Shown: positions 47,335 to 56,193, numbered from the stretch's first letter. The stretch: 64,000 nucleotides of DNA from Rhodocyclaceae bacterium (GCA_030681195.1 JAUXXJ010000045.1:1-64000), one strand, 5' to 3'. The notes: generated by a model not told the origin, from the letters alone. Numbers and translations are program-made.

Positions 47335-47980
47335 CTTCACCCGCTACGTGCTATGGGGCAGCGCCGGCCACGCCAAGGTGCTGGCGGAAATCATTGCCTT
47401 GCACGGCGGCCGGGTGGTGGCCCTGTTCGACAACAACCAGGTTCCCTCGGCCCTGGCGGATGTACCGATTTTTCTGGGCGAAGCGGGGTTCGGGCGCTGG
47501 GCGGATGCCGCCGGTGATCTGTACGGCGTACTTGGTCTAGCCGCGATCGGCGGCCAACGCGGCCGCGACAGGCTGGCCATCCACCAACTGTTTCGCAGCC
47601 GGGGCATCGACATTCCCCGTCTTATCCACCCCACCGCCGTGGTTAGCGACAGCGCCCAGATCGGTGCCGGTTGCCAGGTGCTCGCCCAAGCCAACGTGGC
47701 GGCCGATGCCCGCCTGGGCGAAGCCTGCATCCTCAACCACCGAGCCTCGGTGGATCACGAGTGTACCCTCGGCGACGCTGTGCATCTGGCCCCCGGAGCC
47801 ACCCTGTGCGGATGCATCACGGTAGCCAACAATGTTTTCGTAGGAGCCAACGCCGTGGTGCTGCCGCGACTTTCCATCGGCGCCGATGCCGTCATCGGCG
47901 CGGGAGCGGTGGTCACCCGCGATGTCCCAGCCAACACCATCGTGGTCGGCAACCCGGCCAGGCCGACGCAACGTAATTAA
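47327..47980 (+). CDS. NeuD/PglD-family sugar N-acyltransferase
   Basis: This 217-residue protein has an N-terminal Rossmann-like sugar-binding domain (VLWGSAGHAKVLAEII) and a C-terminal left-handed beta-helix of hexapeptide repeats (IGAGCQVLAQANVAADARLG onward). The catalytic His region is ILNHRASVDHECTLG, and it ends VVGNPARP. PglD and related enzymes acetylate the 4-amino group of UDP- or dTDP-amino sugars. It directly follows the aminotransferase, so it should N-acylate its product. Confidence 0.88.
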   Translation: MSDFTRYVLWGSAGHAKVLAEIIALHGGRVVALFDNNQVPSALADVPIFLGEAGFGRWADAAGDLYGVLGLAAIGGQRGRDRLAIHQLFRSRGIDIPRLIHPTAVVSDSAQIGAGCQVLAQANVAADARLGEACILNHRASVDHECTLGDAVHLAPGATLCGCITVANNVFVGANAVVLPRLSIGADAVIGAGAVVTRDVPANTIVVGNPARPTQRN

Positions 47981-48006
47981 TGGCAATTAATAGGAGAAAA
48001 AACGCG

Positions 48007-48759
48007 ATGTCTGCCGAATACATACAGTTCAAGCGCGAAGGGGACGCGGAAATCCACATTCAGGGCGAGGACCTAGCGATGCGCAAGGCCACTCGAACCT
48101 GGATGGACGATGCCAACCGACTGAAGTACTCCTACCACTTCGAGTGGCTGGGTCGTCCCATCATCCAGTACCCACAGGATATGGTCGCGATGCAGGAGCT
48201 CATCTGGCGGGTACAACCCGATCTCATCATCGAGACCGGGATCGCTCACGGTGGCTCCCTGATCTTCCTGGCATCCATGCTGGAACTGAATGCTGCCTGT
48301 GGCGGCTGTGCCGATGCACGGGTACTCGGCATCGACATTGACATTCGAGCCCACAACCGCACGGCCATTGAGGCGCACCCCCTGTCCCGCCGCATCGACG
48401 TGATCGAAGGCTCCAGCATCGCGCCAGAAATCGTCGCGCAGGTTCAGGCCATTGCTCAGGGCAAGCAGCGGGTGTTGATCTCCCTAGACAGCAACCATAC
48501 CCACGAACATGTACTGGCCGAACTGGAGGCCTATGCCCCCCTCACCTCGGTAGGCTCCTACTGCATCGTGTTCGACACGGTGATCGAGGATATGCCCGCC
48601 GACATGTTCCCCAATCGCCCCTGGGGCCCGGGCGACAACCCCAAGACCGCAGTCTGGGAATATCTCAAGACCCATTCCGAGTTCGAAATCGACCGCATCG
48701 TGCAGGACAAACTGCTCATCACCGTGGCTCCGGACGGCTTCCTGAAGCGCATCCGATAA
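48007..48759 (+). CDS. CmcI-family (cephalosporin hydroxylase-like) methyltransferase
   Basis: This 250-residue SAM methyltransferase-fold protein has LIIETGIAHGGSLIFLASML, GIDIDIRAHNRTAIEAHP, VLISLDSNHTHEHVLAELE and VFDTVIEDMP, as in CmcI and rhamnosyl O-methyltransferases. ATG 48007 has AGGAG (47992-47996) ten bases upstream and is preferred over an ATG at 47980. It probably O-methylates a sugar of the surface glycan; despite the family name, no link to cephalosporins is implied. Confidence 0.85.
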   Translation: MSAEYIQFKREGDAEIHIQGEDLAMRKATRTWMDDANRLKYSYHFEWLGRPIIQYPQDMVAMQELIWRVQPDLIIETGIAHGGSLIFLASMLELNAACGGCADARVLGIDIDIRAHNRTAIEAHPLSRRIDVIEGSSIAPEIVAQVQAIAQGKQRVLISLDSNHTHEHVLAELEAYAPLTSVGSYCIVFDTVIEDMPADMFPNRPWGPGDNPKTAVWEYLKTHSEFEIDRIVQDKLLITVAPDGFLKRIR

Positions 48760-48766
48760 ACGCGGC

Positions 48767-49909
48767 ATGGAAAAAACCCGCATCCTCCACCTCATCACCC
48801 GCCTCCCCATTGGCGGCGCCGAGCGTCTGCTGCTGGGAATCCTGCGCAACCTAGACCCGACGCAATTCGAGTCCGTCGTCTGTTGCATTCAGGACCGAGG
48901 CGAACTGGCTGAGGAGGCTGAAGCCATGGGTCTCCCGGTCATCGCGCTGAACATGATGCAGCGAGGTGGTCATGACCGCTTGGTGGTGCCGGCCCTGCGC
49001 AAACTCATGCGCGATCAACGCATCGACCTAGTCCATACCCATCTCTACCACGCCAACCTCTACGGCCGCCTAGCCGCCCGCAAGGAGGGCATCCCGGCCA
49101 TTGCCAGCGTGCACAACACCTACAAGAAGCGGAAGTGGTATCGCCACCTCATCAACCGCTGGCTCGCACGCGATACTTTCGTCATCACGGCTGGATCGGA
49201 AGATGTGGAGAGGGATCTTCTGGAGGTGGACCGTCTGCCCAAGAGCAAGGTAGTACGACTGCCCAACAGCATCGATTTATCCCGGGTGGAAACCACGATG
49301 GGCGTCGCCGAGGCAAAGCAGCATTTTGGCTTCGCCGCCACGGACATCGTAATTGGCACCGTAGGCCGAGCGGAGGAACAGAAAGGCCATGCGTTCCTGC
49401 TCGAAGCCTTCGCCAAACTACGCCAACGCCCCGATGGCGAACGGCTGAAACTACTACTGGTAGGCGACGGTCGCCTCCTGCCTCAACTCAAGGAAAGCGC
49501 CGCTAACCTGGGCATCGCCAAGGCATGCTGTTTCCCCGGCAGCATCGCCCACCTAGCTGAGGTCTACCGGGCAATCGACCTGTTCGCTATGCCTTCACTC
49601 TGGGAGGGGCTATCCCTGGCCATGCTGGAGGCGATGGCATCCGGACTGCCGATAGTGGCGACCGAAGTGGGCGGCGCACATGATGTCCTGGGTGATAACC
49701 GCTTCGGCCTGCTGGTGTCACCGCACGACGCCGGAGCGCTGGAGACCGCCCTAGTAAAGCTGCTCGACGCCCCCGACGCCTGCGCCAGGATGGCCATGGC
49801 AGGCAAGGCTCGCGTACATGCCGACTACAGCGTGACAGCGCTGACCCAACAACTGGCCAGACTTTACCGCGCTGCAACGGAACGCGACCATGCATCCAGA
49901 CGAAAATAA
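48767..49909 (+). CDS. Family 4 glycosyltransferase
   Basis: This 380-residue GT-B enzyme has ILHLITRLPIGGAERLLLGIL, LVHTHLYHANLYGRLAAR, RLPNSIDLSRVE, GRAEEQKGHAFLLEAF, LLVGDGRL and the donor-site LWEGLSLAMLEAMASGLPIVATEVGG (quoted as LWEGLSLAMLEAMASG). It starts seven bases after the methyltransferase and overlaps the following epimerase gene by 20 bases. Confidence 0.9.
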   Translation: MEKTRILHLITRLPIGGAERLLLGILRNLDPTQFESVVCCIQDRGELAEEAEAMGLPVIALNMMQRGGHDRLVVPALRKLMRDQRIDLVHTHLYHANLYGRLAARKEGIPAIASVHNTYKKRKWYRHLINRWLARDTFVITAGSEDVERDLLEVDRLPKSKVVRLPNSIDLSRVETTMGVAEAKQHFGFAATDIVIGTVGRAEEQKGHAFLLEAFAKLRQRPDGERLKLLLVGDGRLLPQLKESAANLGIAKACCFPGSIAHLAEVYRAIDLFAMPSLWEGLSLAMLEAMASGLPIVATEVGGAHDVLGDNRFGLLVSPHDAGALETALVKLLDAPDACARMAMAGKARVHADYSVTALTQQLARLYRAATERDHASRRK

Positions 49910-50870
49910 CGAATCTCGCTTGCCGTTACGCATCGCCCTGATCGGCGCGGGTGGTTTTCTCGGTACCAACCTGGCCCGCTACCTGGGTTCCCGAGTGGCT
50001 GAAGTGCGCTGCTTCGGACGTCGCCAAGCCTTCCCCGATGCCTTGCAGGGATTCCGCTGGATCACCGGCGACACCAGCCTGGATACGACTGAAGCCCTTA
50101 GCGAAGTGATCGCAGACTGCGATGCCGTCATCCATCTGGCCAGCACCTCTAACCCGACCACAGCCGACCGGGACATAAGCGCGGACGCCCAGGCCAACGT
50201 GATCGCTTCACTACGTCTGTTCGATCAGTGCGTCGCCGCCGGGATCAAACGGCTAGTGTTTATTTCATCTGGGGGAACCGTCTATGGCATTCCTGCGCAC
50301 GTACCCATTCCGGAATCCGCGCCAACCCTGCCGATCACCGCTTACGGCGTGGCTAAACTGGCCATCGAGAAATACTTGGAGGTGTACTCTCGCCTGCGCG
50401 GGCTCGATTACCGGGTGCTGCGCATCTCCAATCTCTACGGCCCGTTCCAAACCGCAGAAAAGAAACAGGGGGTGGTGGCAGCCTTCCTGTCCGAAGCGAT
50501 GCGCGGCGAGCACCTGGAAATCTGGGGGGACGGCCAGGTAGTGCGGGATTACATCTACGTCGCCGACGTAGCCGAATCGGTGCTAGCCGCCCTCCAACAC
50601 CAGGGTGAGCAGCGGATATTCAACATCGGCAGCGGCACAGGCCTCAATCTCATCGAACTAATCGATGCCATGGAGCACCTGCTCGGCCGCCGCCTGCAAC
50701 GGCAATTCCGGCCCGGCCGTCCGGTGGATGTGCCGGTAAATATCCTTGATTGCATGTTGGCAAAAAAGGAACTGGGCTGGTATCCCCGGACCGACTTCCC
50801 CGACGGTCTGCGCCGAACAGCGGAGTGGCTGGAAACCTGGCATCGGCAACAGCGATGCCAGGTTGGATGA
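49890..50870 (+). CDS. NAD-dependent epimerase/dehydratase family protein
   Basis: This 326-residue extended SDR has the NAD motif LIGAGGFLGTNLARYLG, VFISSGGTVYG and the catalytic YGVAKLAIEKYLEVY (YxxxK), then RISNLYGP and RDYIYVADVAE. The pattern is GalE-like. It may be a 4-epimerase or a 4-ketoreductase of a nucleotide sugar. The latter would offer an alternative end to the CDP-sugar branch. The neighbourhood does not settle which. Confidence 0.83.
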   Translation: MHPDENNESRLPLRIALIGAGGFLGTNLARYLGSRVAEVRCFGRRQAFPDALQGFRWITGDTSLDTTEALSEVIADCDAVIHLASTSNPTTADRDISADAQANVIASLRLFDQCVAAGIKRLVFISSGGTVYGIPAHVPIPESAPTLPITAYGVAKLAIEKYLEVYSRLRGLDYRVLRISNLYGPFQTAEKKQGVVAAFLSEAMRGEHLEIWGDGQVVRDYIYVADVAESVLAALQHQGEQRIFNIGSGTGLNLIELIDAMEHLLGRRLQRQFRPGRPVDVPVNILDCMLAKKELGWYPRTDFPDGLRRTAEWLETWHRQQRCQVG

Positions 50871-50945
50871 GTCAAGCCGTGGCCGGCCTCGTGCTATCCT
50901 CGCCAGCCAAGATTTCATAGGCCCCATCTCACCGAGAGCCGCATC

Positions 50946-51683
50946 GTGATCCGAAAAAATGGTCGAACCGCCCGCCGCCTGCGCAAGCTTGCCAGGCCCT
51001 TCTATTCGCCTGACTACGCCGACAACTTAGGCGTCCTGCTACCCCTCAAACACCCCCTGATCACGCCAGGCATCGCTAGAGAGATCTATTTCGGCGACTA
51101 CGAAAAGAAGGAGGCCACCATCGTCTCCCGGCGTTTAGAGGCAAATGACGTAGTGATGGAAGTCGGTGCAGGAATCGGCTTCCTCTCTGCCTTTTGCGCC
51201 AAGCAGATCGGCAGCGACCGAGTCTTCGCCTATGACGCCAACCCGGCTCTGGCCGAAGTCGTCGCGCAAACCTACGCCGCCAACAACGTCCATCCCGCCT
51301 TTCGCACCGCCATGCTGGGCAAGGGCGCAGGAAAGACTCGCTTCTTCGTCGAACAGGAGTTCTGGGCGTCTAGCGCCAACCACGACAGCGGCAAGGCTCA
51401 AGCCATCGAGGTAGATCAGATCGATCTCAACGAGGAGATCGCCCGCATCCGTCCCACCTTCATGATCGTCGACATCGAAGGCGGCGAAGGCGACCTGTTC
51501 GCTCTAGCCGACCTCAGCAGCGTCAGCAAAATCTGCGTCGAAACACACGCGAGCGTCATCGGTAACGACGGTATCACCAATATGCTGACCACCCTATTCC
51601 AGCAAGGTTTCTGCCTTGATCTCGGCGTGATCCAGAAATACGTGCTCTACCTCTACCGCCTCCAGGGAAACCGCGCACCCTGA
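50946..51683 (+). CDS. FkbM-family methyltransferase
   Basis: This 245-residue SAM methyltransferase starts at GTG 50946. It has VVMEVGAGIGFLSAFCAKQI, FAYDANPALAEVV, and FMIVDIEGGEGDLF, where the DIEG motif is the FkbM hallmark. FkbM members O-methylate sugars or polyketides. A 75-base gap precedes it, holding no gene or clear signal. Confidence 0.87.
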   Translation: MIRKNGRTARRLRKLARPFYSPDYADNLGVLLPLKHPLITPGIAREIYFGDYEKKEATIVSRRLEANDVVMEVGAGIGFLSAFCAKQIGSDRVFAYDANPALAEVVAQTYAANNVHPAFRTAMLGKGAGKTRFFVEQEFWASSANHDSGKAQAIEVDQIDLNEEIARIRPTFMIVDIEGGEGDLFALADLSSVSKICVETHASVIGNDGITNMLTTLFQQGFCLDLGVIQKYVLYLYRLQGNRAP

Positions 51684-51694
51684 CGCTCGTCTCC

Positions 51695-51853
51695 ATGAAC
51701 CAGTTTCAGATCACCCTACAACAGGGATTCGCTAATAGCGAGGCCCATATCAATTATCTCGTCCGGGCAATGTGCGATCCAGGTCAGACTTTCGACTTGG
51801 TGATTGGTCACGAGGAAATCAGCTCTTCCATGGGGCGACATGACGGTTTGTGA
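51695..51853 (+). pseudogene. Small open frame (52 codons), probable gene remnant at the block boundary
   Basis: An ATG 12 bases after the FkbM stop opens 52 codons starting MNQFQITLQQGFANSEAH and containing NYLVRAM and FDLVIGHEEIS, ending at a TGA inside the next gene. It looks like the N-terminus of a longer sugar-related enzyme cut off by recombination, because base usage changes to that of the flanking genome right after it. No family can be assigned; a genuine small protein is possible. Confidence 0.35.
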
Positions 51854-52814
51854 CGCCCTCTTAATCGCCCACGGTAGCCTACATCCGGCATTGCGCCGCG
51901 AACTGGCAGCGCGAGGCCTAGAACTGCGCGAAAGTCAGTGCTGGCAGAATGCTAACCGCTGCCAACCGGAACGCATCCTCGGTGCCTACACCTGGTTCTA
52001 CGAAGGCCTGCGCCATCCGCTGGCGATCTGGAACATGCGCCGCTGGCTGCAGGACCATGGCATCCCGCTGTTCGTCTGGAATCAGGATGCACCGCACTAC
52101 CTTAACCGTGCCGGCTGGCGTCTCGATCTGCTCGACCGCTTCCGCCTCTATGACATCTATGCCACGCATACTCTGGTCGATCAACGCTGCTTTGCCGATA
52201 GCGTGCTATATCTCGCCAATGCCGCAGACACGGAGCGCTACAACCTGACAGGTCAATCGCTGGCCGACCTGCGGGACGTGACGGCCTATGCGTACGACGT
52301 CAGTTTTTTTGGCGCCATGGACGGCAGTCGCCACAAGGAAATGCAGGCCCGCCAGGAATTTTTCGCCGCCCTTGGCGAACGCTTGACCGCTCGTGGCATC
52401 CGCTTTCTGTTCCGCGAATCATCTGGCATGTCGCTTGAGGGGCAGGTTGACTTGATCCAGACATCCCGCATCAACCTGAACTTCGGTGCCAGTTGCGAAT
52501 ACAACGCGGTGCAGGCCTCCGGGCTACCCGAGCGTTGCTACGGCATTCCCGCCTGCGGCGGCTTTCTGCTCTGCGACAAACGAACCCACGCACGCGACGA
52601 CTTCACGCCCGGTGAGAATTGGGCCGAGTTCGACGGGCTCGACGACTGCGTGACGCAGATCGAGTACTGGCTTGCCCATTTTGAGGAAGCACGCGACCTT
52701 GCCGAACGCTGCCACGCCCATGTCATGGCGCATCACACCTACGCCCATCGCGCAGCTATGCTGCATCAGGCCCTGCTCGACTGGCATGCCGAAAAGCGAG
52801 GCCGACTGGCATGA
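51840..52814 (+). CDS. CgeB-like glycosyltransferase family protein
   Basis: This protein of about 324 residues has a GT-B C-terminal half: RINLNFGASCEYNAVQASGLPERCYGIPACGGFLLCD (quoted as NLNFGASCEYNAVQASGLP and RCYGIPACGGFLLCD) resembles the CgeB/group-1 donor-binding region. The N-terminal half has the FVWNQDAPHYLNRAGW segment. ATG 51840, overlapping the upstream remnant, is preferred to a TTG at 51804. Base usage is back to that of the main genome. The acceptor and donor are unknown. Confidence 0.75.
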   Translation: MTVCDALLIAHGSLHPALRRELAARGLELRESQCWQNANRCQPERILGAYTWFYEGLRHPLAIWNMRRWLQDHGIPLFVWNQDAPHYLNRAGWRLDLLDRFRLYDIYATHTLVDQRCFADSVLYLANAADTERYNLTGQSLADLRDVTAYAYDVSFFGAMDGSRHKEMQARQEFFAALGERLTARGIRFLFRESSGMSLEGQVDLIQTSRINLNFGASCEYNAVQASGLPERCYGIPACGGFLLCDKRTHARDDFTPGENWAEFDGLDDCVTQIEYWLAHFEEARDLAERCHAHVMAHHTYAHRAAMLHQALLDWHAEKRGRLA

Positions 52815-53779
52815 GCACGCGCCTCACCCTGTCGTTGGTAATTCCGGTCTATAACGTCGCGCCCTACCTGCCGCGCTGCCTGGAAAGCCTCGCTGTGCTC
52901 GATCCGCCGGCCGACGAGATCATCGTCGTCGACGACGGCTCCACCGACGATTGCCCTCACATTCTTGCCGACTTTAAGCCGAGACTGCCGCAGATGAGGA
53001 TAATCCGCCAGGAAAACGGCGGGCTCTCGGCGGCGCGCAATACCGGTCTTGATGCTGCCACCGGCACCTATCTGGCCTTCGTCGATTCAGACGACTTCCT
53101 GGAGCCGGATGCTTATGCCGAGGCACTGAGGATCGTAGAGGACGAGCAACTCGACATGGTCCTGTTCAATGGTGAGTATCACTTCGAGGGCCGCCAGCCC
53201 GACCGTCTGATCTATACTGACGCCCCGGATACGGGGGTAATTCGCGGCTCGGATTGGCTGAGGCGCCGGCTCAAAGCCGGACGCTTCCTGCACATGGTCT
53301 GGCTGCATCTTTACCGGCGAGATTTCATCGAGCGGCATCACTTCCGCTTCGTGCCGCGCCTGATCCATGAAGACGTGATCTGGACCACGCAGGCGCTACT
53401 CGCGGCCCAACGGGTGCGTTACCTGCCACGCATATCAGTGCATTACCGCATCCCAATCCGCACGGCGACGCCGGAAGTTCGGCAGCGCCGACTGGAGACG
53501 ATCATCGAGAGCAGCATCTACAACGCGCGCACCCAGGCCGAACTTGCAAGCACGGTTGCCGTCGATGTCGAGTTGCACCGCCTGTTGCGCCACCAACTGG
53601 TCGATGGCGCCTTGTCCATATTCCACCTGATGGCCAAAATGCCTGACCGCAACTATGTCCGGCAGCGACTTGCCGGGCTGCGCAGGGAAGGCTTTCTGGC
53701 GTTTCTCTGGCGCCACGCCGAGGATCTTGCACAACGCCGCCGCATTGCAAAGCATTGGTTGCGCTCCTGGCTTGCATGA
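52811..53779 (+). CDS. Family 2 glycosyltransferase
   Basis: This 322-residue GT-A enzyme has LSLVIPVYNVAPYLPRCLESL, VVDDGSTDDCP, RQENGGLSAARNTGLDAA and the DXD site FVDSDDFLEPDAY, the typical capsule/LPS family 2 layout. A helical C-terminal extension of about 120 residues follows. It overlaps the preceding and following genes by four bases. Confidence 0.9.
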   Translation: MSTRLTLSLVIPVYNVAPYLPRCLESLAVLDPPADEIIVVDDGSTDDCPHILADFKPRLPQMRIIRQENGGLSAARNTGLDAATGTYLAFVDSDDFLEPDAYAEALRIVEDEQLDMVLFNGEYHFEGRQPDRLIYTDAPDTGVIRGSDWLRRRLKAGRFLHMVWLHLYRRDFIERHHFRFVPRLIHEDVIWTTQALLAAQRVRYLPRISVHYRIPIRTATPEVRQRRLETIIESSIYNARTQAELASTVAVDVELHRLLRHQLVDGALSIFHLMAKMPDRNYVRQRLAGLRREGFLAFLWRHAEDLAQRRRIAKHWLRSWLA

Positions 53780-55065
53780 ATACACCTATGGCATCCTCGT
53801 ACAAAGAAATGCTGTGGGCCTTCTGGCTCGCGGTTCTGGTATTCGTTTTCCCGATTCCTGGCACCATTGCCTTGCGCAATCTGTTATTGCTTGTCGGCGT
53901 AATTGCCTTGCTGTGGACGGGGCGGGACAATCTGCCCGCGCGCATCGCCGAACTCAGGCCGGCGGCCTGGGTCCTGGTCGCCCTGACCGCCTGGATTACG
54001 CTGCACAGTGTGCTGTTCGCAACCGATACCAGCGGCGCAATGGACCAATCGCGGTCGAACTGGCTCAACCAGATCCTCATCGCTGCCATCGGTGCCTGGG
54101 CCGCGAGCCAAATCCGGCCCGCAACCGCCGGGCGCGCCGTCGTCATTGCATTGGCCGCGCATATGCTGTGGTTGCTCGGCCATCAAGCCATGCTTGCATT
54201 GGATGGCGGGGCCTGGCCCTTCAAGGCAACGCCTTTTGCAGGGTACGACTATCACGGGATGCTGATCAGTTTTCTGTTTGCACTGCTGGCGGCGGACCGT
54301 GTGGCTACACTCTTGGGTCGGGAATCACCCCTCGGCCTTGGTCGCCATCCCGGCTGGATCCTCCTCGGACTATCGATCGCTGCAGACATTTCGCTGCAGT
54401 CGCGCAACAGCACCCTGGTCGACTTGCTGATCGCCGCAAGCGCCGTCCTGCTGCTGCTCTCCGTGAGAAAGGGCAGCTATCGCTCCGGAATCGCGGCTTT
54501 GTGCGCTATGGCTGCGATCGGAACGGCATCCTTCAGCTTCGATTCGCGCTGGCAAGACTTCCGCGAGGCCGTCGCCATTGGTTGGTCTTCGCAAAGCATG
54601 TACTGGCTGACCAACGACCCGGCGCAATGTCCGACCGAACCCTGTATCGCTCTTGAGAAGTCTGCCTATTTCAGAATCGCCTGGGCGCGCCAGGCGATCG
54701 ACATGATCGGCGAACATCCGCTGGGCATCGGCTTCGGGCACGATTCGTTCGGACGCGCCATTGAAGCCAGGCATGGCATCGCAGGCTGGGGCAGCAGCCA
54801 CAGCGGCTGGCTGGATTTCGCGCTCGGCGTCGGCCTGCCCGGACTTGCGCTGCTGCTCGTTGCGGCGGTACTGGCGATGTGCGCCGGGTGGCAGCACTTC
54901 CGCCGCCAGGATAATGGCGCCGGCCTCGTTCTGGCCTTTTTCGTCGGCGGCTATCTGTTCCGTGGACTGCTCGACGGCCATCTCACGGGATGGCGGCTCG
55001 GATTGTTCGGTTTCATTTGCGGCATCCTGATCACGGCGATGAAAGCCCCGTCGCGCCGGACATGA
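53776..55065 (+). CDS. O-antigen ligase-like membrane protein (WaaL/Wzy family)
   Basis: This 429-residue protein has about ten to twelve membrane helices and a large periplasmic loop (about residues 265-345). The conserved SSHSGWLDFALGVGLPGL segment contains the His essential in WaaL-type ligases, and HPLGIGFGHDSFG is also typical. It could ligate O-chain to lipid A-core, or act as a Wzy polymerase, since both belong to the same superfamily. No Wzx flippase or Wzm/Wzt exporter is present in the window. Confidence 0.82.
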   Translation: MNTPMASSYKEMLWAFWLAVLVFVFPIPGTIALRNLLLLVGVIALLWTGRDNLPARIAELRPAAWVLVALTAWITLHSVLFATDTSGAMDQSRSNWLNQILIAAIGAWAASQIRPATAGRAVVIALAAHMLWLLGHQAMLALDGGAWPFKATPFAGYDYHGMLISFLFALLAADRVATLLGRESPLGLGRHPGWILLGLSIAADISLQSRNSTLVDLLIAASAVLLLLSVRKGSYRSGIAALCAMAAIGTASFSFDSRWQDFREAVAIGWSSQSMYWLTNDPAQCPTEPCIALEKSAYFRIAWARQAIDMIGEHPLGIGFGHDSFGRAIEARHGIAGWGSSHSGWLDFALGVGLPGLALLLVAAVLAMCAGWQHFRRQDNGAGLVLAFFVGGYLFRGLLDGHLTGWRLGLFGFICGILITAMKAPSRRT

Positions 55066-56189
55066 AACTAGTCCAGATCAACCTGCAAGCCCATTTCGGC
55101 GGCGGCGAAGTGTTCACCGCCTTTCTCTGCCGCGCGCTATCCGCGCTCGGCGTAGCAACGCGCCTATTGGTTAATCCGCACGCCGATTACTGGGATCGTC
55201 TCGATTTGCCTTCCGATACGGAACTCATAAAAGTCGGCGCTGGCGAGACGGCAGCCGACCATGTTCCGGACGGGCCTGTATGGCTGCTCGCCCATGGCGC
55301 CTTGCCGGCCGAGCTGCTCAAGGCCGCACCGCGCCGCTTGCGCACAGCGATCGCCCACATGCCGGTGCAGGGGCGTAATCCACGCGCCTACGACAATCAC
55401 GATTTGGTCTTCGCCGTTTCCGGCTGGGTGCGCGACGGCCTGTTGGCCCACGACATCCCCGCCTGGCATGAGCCGCTCTATGGCGTGGCCGATCTTTCGG
55501 CACGCGGTGCGCCGCAGCCGATCCGGCGCACCAGCCGTTACGACTGGGACCGTCGCAAGGGCCGCGACCGCCTGCTCGGTCTGATCGAACCGCTCATCGA
55601 GCCGCTGCGTCCTCATCCGCTATTCGAGCGGCAACGCGGGCTTACGCTCGGCATTGTCTCCCGGCTGACGCCGATCAAACAGTTTCCGCTGCTCTTCCGT
55701 CACCTCGCACCCGTACTGGCGCACCATCCGGAAGTCAGGCTGGAGATCTTCGGCAGTGGTGGCTACGCCTCGGTGCGCGACCTCGATGTGGCATTAAAGC
55801 CCTGCGCTGGCCAGGTACGCTTCTGGGGCCAGCAGCAAGAGGTTGCATCGATCTACAGACAGGTCGACTACCTGATGACCGGCCTACCGGAGAAAGAAGC
55901 ACTGGGGCTCAACGTCATCGAGGCGCAAGCCTGCGGTACGCCGGTATTGGCACCGCATGCGCCGCCTTTCACCGAAACCATTCTGGACGGCGAAACCGGA
56001 TTCTTCTATCGCGACCCGCGTACTGATGACGGCGCTGATTTTGGTCGTCTGATTGAAGAACTGCTCTCCCTTCCGCATCCCCCCGACCCGCGCATCGCAG
56101 CCCAGCATCTTGCCCGATTTTCCTTCGATGCATTTGTCGAACGAATACGTCCCGTCGTGGCTTGGGCGCGCACTGAATTAGGAGATTAA
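55062..56189 (+). CDS. Family 4 glycosyltransferase
   Basis: This 375-residue GT-B enzyme has MKLVQINLQAHFGGGEVFTA, GIVSRLTPIKQFPLLFRHL, LEIFGSGGYASV and the donor-site GLPEKEALGLNVIEAQACGTPVLAP (quoted as KEALGLNVIEAQACGTPV). A dispersed element copy encodes IKVGAGETAA near residue 57, in a surface stretch before WLLAHGAL. It overlaps the ligase gene by four bases. Confidence 0.88.
   Translation: MKLVQINLQAHFGGGEVFTAFLCRALSALGVATRLLVNPHADYWDRLDLPSDTELIKVGAGETAADHVPDGPVWLLAHGALPAELLKAAPRRLRTAIAHMPVQGRNPRAYDNHDLVFAVSGWVRDGLLAHDIPAWHEPLYGVADLSARGAPQPIRRTSRYDWDRRKGRDRLLGLIEPLIEPLRPHPLFERQRGLTLGIVSRLTPIKQFPLLFRHLAPVLAHHPEVRLEIFGSGGYASVRDLDVALKPCAGQVRFWGQQQEVASIYRQVDYLMTGLPEKEALGLNVIEAQACGTPVLAPHAPPFTETILDGETGFFYRDPRTDDGADFGRLIEELLSLPHPPDPRIAAQHLARFSFDAFVERIRPVVAWARTELGD
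55229..55252 (+). repeat. Dispersed element (GAGACGGC variant) in family 4 glycosyltransferase gene
   Basis: Identical over 24 bases to the mutY copy, in opposite orientation. The following AGCCGAC adds a short inverted repeat with GTCGGC. It is translated as KVGAGETA. Confidence 0.8.
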
Positions 56190-56193
56190 GTCC

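Larger units (their letters stand above)
40469..51853. other. Atypical surface-polysaccharide block, likely horizontally acquired
   Basis: From about 40.47 kb to 51.85 kb, CTAG tetramers and CTA leucine codons are visibly frequent. By eye I see about two dozen CTAG here, against a similar or smaller number in the other roughly 52 kb. The dispersed 24-bp element, which occurs every few kb elsewhere, is missing here. The block holds the CDP-sugar pathway, three glycosyltransferases and two decorating methyltransferases, and ends in a short gene remnant. No integrase, IS or attachment site is visible, so replacement by homologous recombination in the flanks is the likely mechanism. Confidence 0.6.
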
